This document shows positions 59,035 through 64,000 of a stretch of 64,000 nucleotides of DNA, one piece after another. The position numbers and the translations under genes are program-made. Each line of letters begins with the position of its first letter. Positions within the stretch are counted from its first letter, which is position 1. The notes under the pieces are model-generated. The model was not told where the DNA came from. It did not search any database and saw only the letters and a list, made by a program, of their open reading frames with translations. This DNA comes from Glutamicibacter sp. PS (GTDB lineage Bacteria > Actinomycetota > Actinomycetes > Actinomycetales > Micrococcaceae), in NCBI GenBank assembly GCA_031317595.1, contig JANCMB010000001.1, positions 3,338,468 through 3,402,467 on the forward strand, written 5' to 3'.

Positions 59035-60393
59035 ATGAGCGCTGAGCCGACGTACGAAAGCCGCGACGCGGATGCGGGGCGCACACCTCCACAGGATCTG
59101 GCCGCCGAGTCTTCCGTGCTGGGCGCCATGATGCTTTCCAAGGATGCCATCGCCGATGTCGTCGAGGTGGTGCGCGGTGCGGACTTCTACCGTCCCGCCC
59201 ACGAATTTATCTACGAGGCCATCGTGGATCTCTATGGTCGCGGTGAGCCGGTCGATGCGGTGACCGTGGCCGATGTGCTGACCAAACGCAATGAACTGGC
59301 GCGCGTAGGCGGCGCCGCTTACCTGCACAATCTGGTCCAGCAAGTCCCCACGGCAACTAACGCGGCCTACTATGCGGAGATCGTGCGTGAACGTGCGGTG
59401 TTGCGCCGCCTGGTGGATGCCGGTACGCGCATTGTGCAAATGGGCTACTCACCCGACGGCGAGGTCGATGCCATCGTCAACGAGGCCCAGGCCGAGGTTT
59501 ACAAGGTCGCCGAAAACCGCAATTCCGAAGACTATGTGCGCCTGAGCGACATCATTGAGGGCACCGTCGATGAGATCGAGAACGCCGCTAACGCGGGCGA
59601 TGGCATTACCGGCGTGCCCACCGGCTTCTACGAATTCGACGAGCTGACCCAAGGCCTGCAGGGCGGACAGATGATTATCATCGCGGCTCGCCCGGCGGTG
59701 GGTAAGTCCACCTTCGCCCTGGACTTCGCGCGCTCGGCAGCCATCAAGCACCGTATGGCCACCGTGTTCTTCTCGCTGGAAATGGGCCGCAATGAAATCG
59801 CCATGCGCCTGCTCTCGGCCGAGGCCTCCATTCAGTTGCAGGCGCTGCGTAAGGGCGATGTGGCCGATGAGCAGTGGACTAAGATCGCTACCACCATGGG
59901 ACGCCTTAACGAGGCGCCCTTGTTCATTGATGACTCACCGAACATGTCGATGATGGAGATTCGCGCCAAGTGCCGTCGCCTGAAGCAGCGCAATGAGCTA
60001 CGTATGATCGTGCTGGACTACCTACAGCTGATGAGCTCGGGAAAGCGTGTCGAATCGCGTCAGCAGGAAGTCTCCGAGTTCTCGCGTAACTTGAAGCTAC
60101 TGGCCAAGGAACTGGATGTCCCGCTGATCGCGCTCTCGCAGCTAAACCGTGGTTCGGAACAGCGCACCGACAAGAAGCCCATGGTCTCGGATCTGCGTGA
60201 ATCCGGTTCCATCGAGCAGGACGCCGACATGGTCATTCTGCTACACCGCGATGACGTCTACGACAAGGAAAACCGTCCGGGGGAGGCCGATGTCATCGTG
60301 GCCAAGCACCGTAACGGTCCCACCAAGACCATCACCGTGGCCTTCCAGGGTCATTACTCTCGCTTCAACAACATGTCGAACGAACCAAGCTAG
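59035..60393 (+). CDS. dnaB: Replicative DNA helicase
   Basis: 452 residues. The N-terminal primase-binding domain starts RTPPQDLAAESSVLGAMMLSKDAIADVVEVV. The RecA-like ATPase domain has IIAARPAVGKSTFALDFAR (Walker A), FFSLEMGRNEIAMRLLSAEA, MIVLDYLQLM (Walker B), ALSQLNRGSEQR and DLRESGSIEQDADMVILLHR. No intein is present, although inteins are common in actinobacterial DnaB. ATG 59035 has GGAAG nine bases upstream and gives the usual family N-terminus; longer in-frame starts at 59020 or GTG 58963 are less typical. The DnaA-box cluster lies directly upstream. Confidence 0.97.
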   Translation: MSAEPTYESRDADAGRTPPQDLAAESSVLGAMMLSKDAIADVVEVVRGADFYRPAHEFIYEAIVDLYGRGEPVDAVTVADVLTKRNELARVGGAAYLHNLVQQVPTATNAAYYAEIVRERAVLRRLVDAGTRIVQMGYSPDGEVDAIVNEAQAEVYKVAENRNSEDYVRLSDIIEGTVDEIENAANAGDGITGVPTGFYEFDELTQGLQGGQMIIIAARPAVGKSTFALDFARSAAIKHRMATVFFSLEMGRNEIAMRLLSAEASIQLQALRKGDVADEQWTKIATTMGRLNEAPLFIDDSPNMSMMEIRAKCRRLKQRNELRMIVLDYLQLMSSGKRVESRQQEVSEFSRNLKLLAKELDVPLIALSQLNRGSEQRTDKKPMVSDLRESGSIEQDADMVILLHRDDVYDKENRPGEADVIVAKHRNGPTKTITVAFQGHYSRFNNMSNEPS

Positions 60394-60416
60394 CGAAGAT
60401 TCCACTGCCGGGTCGA

Positions 60417-60431
60417 TAGGCTGGAGCCATG
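60417..60431 (+). promoter_or_regulatory. -10 element TAGGCT before the ZIP transporter
   Basis: TAGGCT at 60417-60422 lies six bases before ATG 60429, with no Shine-Dalgarno sequence. Confidence 0.45.
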
Positions 60432-61169
60432 TTCGAGGCTCTCACTGCGTTTCTCTGGGGTTCGGTCGCCGGTGCGGCGCTGTTGCTCGGCGCGGGGCTG
60501 GCCTGGTTCCTGCGGATACCGCGAAGCATCATCTGCGCGGTGATGGCCTTTGGTTCCGGGGTGTTGATTAGCGCGCTGAGTTTCGAACTTGTGCTCGAAG
60601 CGGCGGACGCCGGAGGGCTACTGGCGACCGCCGGTGGCGTGGCCGCTGGCTCGTTGCTCTATTTCGCTGCAAACCGGCTCGTCGGTGCCCGCCCGAAGCG
60701 TAAGGCCGCGGCCAGCGGGAGCGGTGCGCAGAACAACTCGGGTATCGCCATCGAGATCGGCGCACTGATTGACGGGATCCCGGAATCGGTAGCCCTCGGA
60801 GTTGGCCTGGTGGCCGGGGGCGGGATCAACCCGACCATGGTTGCCGCGATTTTCATCTCCAATGTCCCCGAAGGGTTGGCCAGTACCGCGGATCTGAAGT
60901 CCGGAGGGCGCAACGCACGCTCGGTGTTCGGGTTGTGGACCGGTACGGTCAGTGCCTCCGGACTGGCCGCGGCCCTGGGCTACCTGTTGCTGGCTGCTGC
61001 GGCCCCGGAGGTGTTGGCCTTCGCCACCGCGGTGGCCGCTGGCGGCATCTTGACGATGCTCGCCGACACCATGATTCCCGAGGCCTATGCCGGCGAGGGC
61101 GACGTGACCGGTTTATTGGTCGTCTTGGGATTTCTGTCGGCCTTCGCACTGCATGTTATCGGTGGCTAG
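60429..61169 (+). CDS. ZIP-family metal transporter
   Basis: 246 residues with about eight membrane spans. IEIGALIDGIPESVALGVGLVAGG (span 4 with its H/D-x-x-P-E-S-type metal site, here D-G-I-P-E-S) and VAAIFISNVPEGLASTADL (span 5, NVPEG) are the signature ZIP motifs. It would import a divalent metal such as zinc. The usual first His of HxxPE is replaced by Asp, as seen in some bacterial members. The gene is monocistronic. Confidence 0.88.
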   Translation: MFEALTAFLWGSVAGAALLLGAGLAWFLRIPRSIICAVMAFGSGVLISALSFELVLEAADAGGLLATAGGVAAGSLLYFAANRLVGARPKRKAAASGSGAQNNSGIAIEIGALIDGIPESVALGVGLVAGGGINPTMVAAIFISNVPEGLASTADLKSGGRNARSVFGLWTGTVSASGLAAALGYLLLAAAAPEVLAFATAVAAGGILTMLADTMIPEAYAGEGDVTGLLVVLGFLSAFALHVIGG

Positions 61170-61213
61170 TCAGTCCTGCTGGTTTCTGGCCCAGACAGTG
61201 AAAGAATAGCTTT

Positions 61214-62575
61214 ATGCATTCAACCGGTCCGTCCGAACGGATCCATCCCCGACCGACGACGGTCTTCAGTCCTAAGTACCTGGGCACCACTCTGGGCATG
61301 TTCGTGCTGGTGTTCATGGTGGCATTTGAGGTCATGGCGGTAACCACCGCCATGCCGGTCATCAGCGAAGCGCTACAGGGGCGCGAGCTCTACGCGCTGG
61401 CCTTCTCCGCGCCGCTAGCCAGCGGCATGGTCGGTATGGTGGCCGCCGGTGAACTGGCGGACCGGCGCGGGCCTAAGCTCCCGCTCTTCGCCTCGGTATT
61501 GATCTTCGTCGTCGGCCTACTGATCTGTGGCGTGGCAGTGAGTATGCCGATGCTCGTTACCGGTCGGCTGATTCAAGGTGTGGGCGGTGGCGCCATTACG
61601 GTGGGTATCTACGTGCTGATCGCCCGCCTCTATCCGGGGCATCTGCACCCGAAAATCTTCGCGCTCTTTGCCGCCGCTTGGGTGCTCCCGGCGCTCATCG
61701 GTCCCTGGATTGCCGGACTTGTGGCCACCTTTATCGGCTGGCGATGGGTGTTCCTGGGAGTCTTGCTGCTCGTGGTGGTCGCGTTTTCGGCCGTGGTTCC
61801 CGCCCTGCGCTCGCTGCAACCCGAACACAATGCCGAGCTGGGACCCGTCTCGGTCCGCCGTCTACTATTGGCCGCCGCTACCGCGGTCAGCGTGCTGGCG
61901 ATGAGCCTTTTGGGACGTTTACCGGGTATCGGTCCGATCTGTGTGGTGGTGGCCTTGGCGGCGGCCCTGCTGGCCCTGAAGCCGTTGCTACCGGCCGGAA
62001 CCCTGCGGGCGGCCCGCGGACTGCCGGCTACGGTGCTCTCCCGCGGGTTGGTGGCCGCGGCCTTCTTCGGTACAGAGGTATACCTACCGTATATGCTGCG
62101 TGAGGATTACGCGCTACGCCCGGATCTCGCCGGATTGGTGCTTACCGCCTCGGCGCTGTCCTGGTCGGTGGGCTCATGGCTCCAGGGGCGCACGGGGGAG
62201 CGTTTTAGCAACGCCGCATTCATCACCGTCGGATCGCTGGCCGCCACCGCGGCGATCGGCACCGCACTGGCCACCGCCACCTGGCATTTGCCGGTGCCGA
62301 TCTTGGTGGCTGGATGGGCCCTTGGCGGCTTCGGTATGGGGCTGATTTATCCGCGGCAGAACGTGAATATGCTCAGCCTCTCACCCAAGGACCAGCAGGG
62401 CTTTAATTCCTCGGCGATGACGCTGGCCGATTCCCTGGGCTCGGCCAGTGCCACCGCCGTGGCTGGCGTGGTGTTCGTGCTTGCCGGTGCCGCGCCATTT
62501 GCCGCCGTGTTTGCGCTGACCTTCGTGGTGGCGCTGGCTATGGTTCTCGTCGCCGGGCGTACCGCGCCGCGCTAA
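61214..62575 (+). CDS. MFS transporter (drug:H+ antiporter type)
   Basis: 453 residues with twelve or more membrane spans. VFMVAFEVMAVTTAMPVISEALQG, GMVGMVAAGELADRRGPKLPLFASVLIFVVG (loop 2-3 motif) and VTGRLIQGVGGGAITVGIYVLIARLYP fit the EmrB/QacA-like exporters, and AWVLPALIGPWIAGLVATFIGWRWVFLG holds the motif C-like antiporter sequence. The export substrate is unknown. The stop overlaps the convergent acetyltransferase stop by four bases. Confidence 0.9.
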   Translation: MHSTGPSERIHPRPTTVFSPKYLGTTLGMFVLVFMVAFEVMAVTTAMPVISEALQGRELYALAFSAPLASGMVGMVAAGELADRRGPKLPLFASVLIFVVGLLICGVAVSMPMLVTGRLIQGVGGGAITVGIYVLIARLYPGHLHPKIFALFAAAWVLPALIGPWIAGLVATFIGWRWVFLGVLLLVVVAFSAVVPALRSLQPEHNAELGPVSVRRLLLAAATAVSVLAMSLLGRLPGIGPICVVVALAAALLALKPLLPAGTLRAARGLPATVLSRGLVAAAFFGTEVYLPYMLREDYALRPDLAGLVLTASALSWSVGSWLQGRTGERFSNAAFITVGSLAATAAIGTALATATWHLPVPILVAGWALGGFGMGLIYPRQNVNMLSLSPKDQQGFNSSAMTLADSLGSASATAVAGVVFVLAGAAPFAAVFALTFVVALAMVLVAGRTAPR

Positions 62576-62910
62576 TCCTTGGGCAATGCCGCGAGATGCC
62601 GCGCGGCGACCTTTACTAGGTGCGCGTCGAAATCATGGTGCTTGGCAACGTAGGCCTTGATATAGGGGCAGACGGCCACGATCTGAGCGCCCTGAGCGAC
62701 CGTGTCCGTGAGCGCGTAGTTTGCTAACTTCCCGGCAAGTCCCTGCCCGCCGTAGGCCTCGTCCACCACGGTGTGGAAGAAGATACGCTCGGTGCCCTCG
62801 TTGTTACTGCCCGGCACCTCGCGGTAGTGGGCCGCGCCAATATGCGTTCCCGCGTCTTCGAGGACATAACGCTGCTTCTCGGGCAGGTGCCGGATGCTGA
62901 TTTCGTTCAT
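62572..62910 (-). CDS. GNAT-fold N-acetyltransferase (YjdJ/COG2388 type)
   Basis: 112 residues. IFFHTVVDEAYGGQGLAGKLANYAL is the acetyl-CoA binding motif, and IVAVCPYIKAYVAKHHDF closes the fold; both are typical of the small GNAT proteins of this group. ATG 62910 follows CAGGAGATC. The start overlaps the pirin stop by four bases, so the two are co-translated. The longer open frame upstream is the antisense shadow of pirin. Confidence 0.9.
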   Translation of the reverse strand: MNEISIRHLPEKQRYVLEDAGTHIGAAHYREVPGSNNEGTERIFFHTVVDEAYGGQGLAGKLANYALTDTVAQGAQIVAVCPYIKAYVAKHHDFDAHLVKVAARHLAALPKD

Positions 62911-63917
62911 TTCTGATCTCCTGGATTGGGGCGTGGGCGTAGGCGCACCGTGGGTAGCTCCGGGGCCGGTAACGGGGCTGGCGTATCGGGTGGAAAAGGA
63001 CCGAACTGTTCGCCGTGCAGCGTACCTGGTTCGGCGCCGATCTCGGCTTGCCACTGGGCGCGGTACGCGATGACTTCCTCGTGGGTTCGCCCCACGAAAT
63101 TCCACCACATGAGGATTTGTTCGTTGAGCGGCTCCCCGCCGATGAGCAGCGCGCGCACCGGCTCCGCGCCGGCGCGGAGGTGCAAGGAGCCGGCGCCGGC
63201 TGGAATGAATCCCAGCTCTCGGTGTGCGAGCGGCTGGCCCTGTACCTGTGGGGTTCCGGCATCGACCAGAACACCGTGCTCGTGATGGACCGGTACGTCG
63301 ATATTCAGTTCCGTATGCGGTTCTAGCCACAGTTCGGCGCCGCTGACTTCGGTGTGGGTTTGCACCGGTGAGGTGCTGCTGTGTCCTTGAGCGCCGAGCG
63401 TCCCGAGGAAGACGCGCAGGCTGTACCCGGGGCCGTGCAGCGGCTCGGGACGGTAGTTCTCGAAGGTCGGTGGCATAAAGCGGGTTCGATCGGGCAATGC
63501 TATCCACAGTTGTGCCCCGTGCAGTACTGTGGTGTCCTCGCTGAGAAACTCGGAGTGGCTGATGCCCTGTCCGGCGGTCATTAGGTTGACCTCGCCGGGG
63601 CGTACGGTGGCGCTAAAGCCCGCCGAATCAAGATGTTCGATGGCGCCGGTGAACAGCCAGGATACGGTCTGCAAACCGGTGTGAGGGTGGCGGGGTACGC
63701 GCATGCCGCCGGTGCGGGCGACGTCGTCGGGGCCGTAGTGGTCCAGGAAGCACCAGGCGCCGATCAGACTGCGCTGCTTTTGCGGCAGGGTGCGGAAGAC
63801 CGTCATGGCCCGCGGTCCGCCGAGCGGTACCGGCCGTGGTTCGAGGATCTGAAGCTCATCGAGGCAGGGGAGGGTCCTGCAGTCCTGTTCGGCAGGCACC
63901 TGTTCAAGGTTGCTCAT
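62907..63917 (-). CDS. Pirin family protein
   Basis: 336 residues with two cupin domains. MRVPRHPHTGLQTVSWLFTGAIEHLDSAG and LMTAGQGISHSEFL hold the iron-binding histidines and glutamate of the N-terminal cupin, and LDHYGPDDVARTGG precedes them as in other pirins. The C-terminal part contains the family RALLIGGEPLNEQILMWWNFVGRTHEEV. Pirins are non-haem iron proteins, some with quercetinase activity, others of regulatory role. Upstream of the co-transcribed acetyltransferase. The 83 bases from here to the window edge hold nothing recognisable. Confidence 0.93.
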   Translation of the reverse strand: MSNLEQVPAEQDCRTLPCLDELQILEPRPVPLGGPRAMTVFRTLPQKQRSLIGAWCFLDHYGPDDVARTGGMRVPRHPHTGLQTVSWLFTGAIEHLDSAGFSATVRPGEVNLMTAGQGISHSEFLSEDTTVLHGAQLWIALPDRTRFMPPTFENYRPEPLHGPGYSLRVFLGTLGAQGHSSTSPVQTHTEVSGAELWLEPHTELNIDVPVHHEHGVLVDAGTPQVQGQPLAHRELGFIPAGAGSLHLRAGAEPVRALLIGGEPLNEQILMWWNFVGRTHEEVIAYRAQWQAEIGAEPGTLHGEQFGPFPPDTPAPLPAPELPTVRLRPRPNPGDQK

Positions 63918-64000
63918 AGGGCCAGCCTAGGCGTCTGTCCTCGAGCTGACCAGCGCCCGAATCATCTAGACGTGCGAGGATGTGAAGTGGCAGTAGTGAG

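Noticed and set aside
58963-60393. Possible intein in dnaB
   Set aside because: The Walker A and downstream motifs are continuous and the protein has the length of an intein-free DnaB.
62911-63507. Long N-terminal extension of the acetyltransferase frame
   Set aside because: It is shadow of the overlapping pirin gene; ATG 62910 has a good ribosome site and the family's usual start.

Overview
The window is high-GC actinobacterial DNA, most like a Micrococcaceae genome (Arthrobacter/Glutamicibacter type) not far from the replication origin. The evidence is a CCA-adding enzyme, inositol-phosphate synthase, a GT87 membrane glycosyltransferase and the conserved rpsF-ssb-rpsR-rplI...dnaB block, together with promoters of TANNNT type placed directly before start codons. 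The genus is an inference. No rRNA, tRNA, CRISPR array, transposase or prophage was seen.

Layout. 1-2.5 kb: end of the CCA-adding enzyme, a 0.9 kb stretch with several very short ORFs and hairpins, then ino1. 2.5-9.3 kb: a minus-strand surface-glycan cluster (three putative glycan transferases, a GT2 glycosyltransferase, a NeuB-type nonulosonate synthase and a NeuA-HAD fusion) for a sialic-acid-like or Kdn-like polymer. 9.5-15.6 kb: GT87 enzyme, FAD oxidoreductase, ABC exporter and histidine kinase. 16-24.8 kb: a 2,436-residue repeat adhesin with an LADTG sorting signal and a lipoprotein with a copper-amine-oxidase fold; these separate the kinase from a likely partner response regulator at 24.8 kb. 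25.5-28.1 kb: deaminase, M18 aminopeptidase, thiol peroxidase.

28-53 kb is a catabolic region in modules: (i) an HpaB/HpaC-type two-component monooxygenase operon with DUF2848, cupin, nitrilase-family amidase, a new 51-aa ORF, a GntR regulator and an MHS transporter; (ii) an NCS1 permease with a NylB-like serine hydrolase; (iii) a divergent set (GntP permease, KDPG aldolase, N-acyl-D-amino-acid deacylase, PLP deaminase / sugar kinase, IclR, RidA) that fits complete conversion of an N-acyl-D-glucosaminate-like acid to pyruvate and glyceraldehyde 3-phosphate; (iv) amidohydrolase plus C45 acyltransferase-fold hydrolase with a TetR regulator; (v) an O-acyltransferase; (vi) a second NCS1 permease with an NTF2-like protein. 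Matching TTGGT-N6-ACCAA palindromes before modules (ii) and (iv) suggest shared control.

53.4-64 kb is core: rpsF-ssb-rpsR-rplI, several small housekeeping genes, a SAM-IV-like riboswitch before a flavin reductase, a dense cluster of DnaA boxes just before dnaB, then ZIP transporter, MFS exporter, acetyltransferase and pirin.

The most interesting signals are the oxidised-aminosugar pathway, the oriC-like DnaA-box cluster before dnaB, the adhesin/copper-oxidase insertion between kinase and regulator, the nonulosonate polymer cluster, and the riboswitch-flavin reductase pairing.
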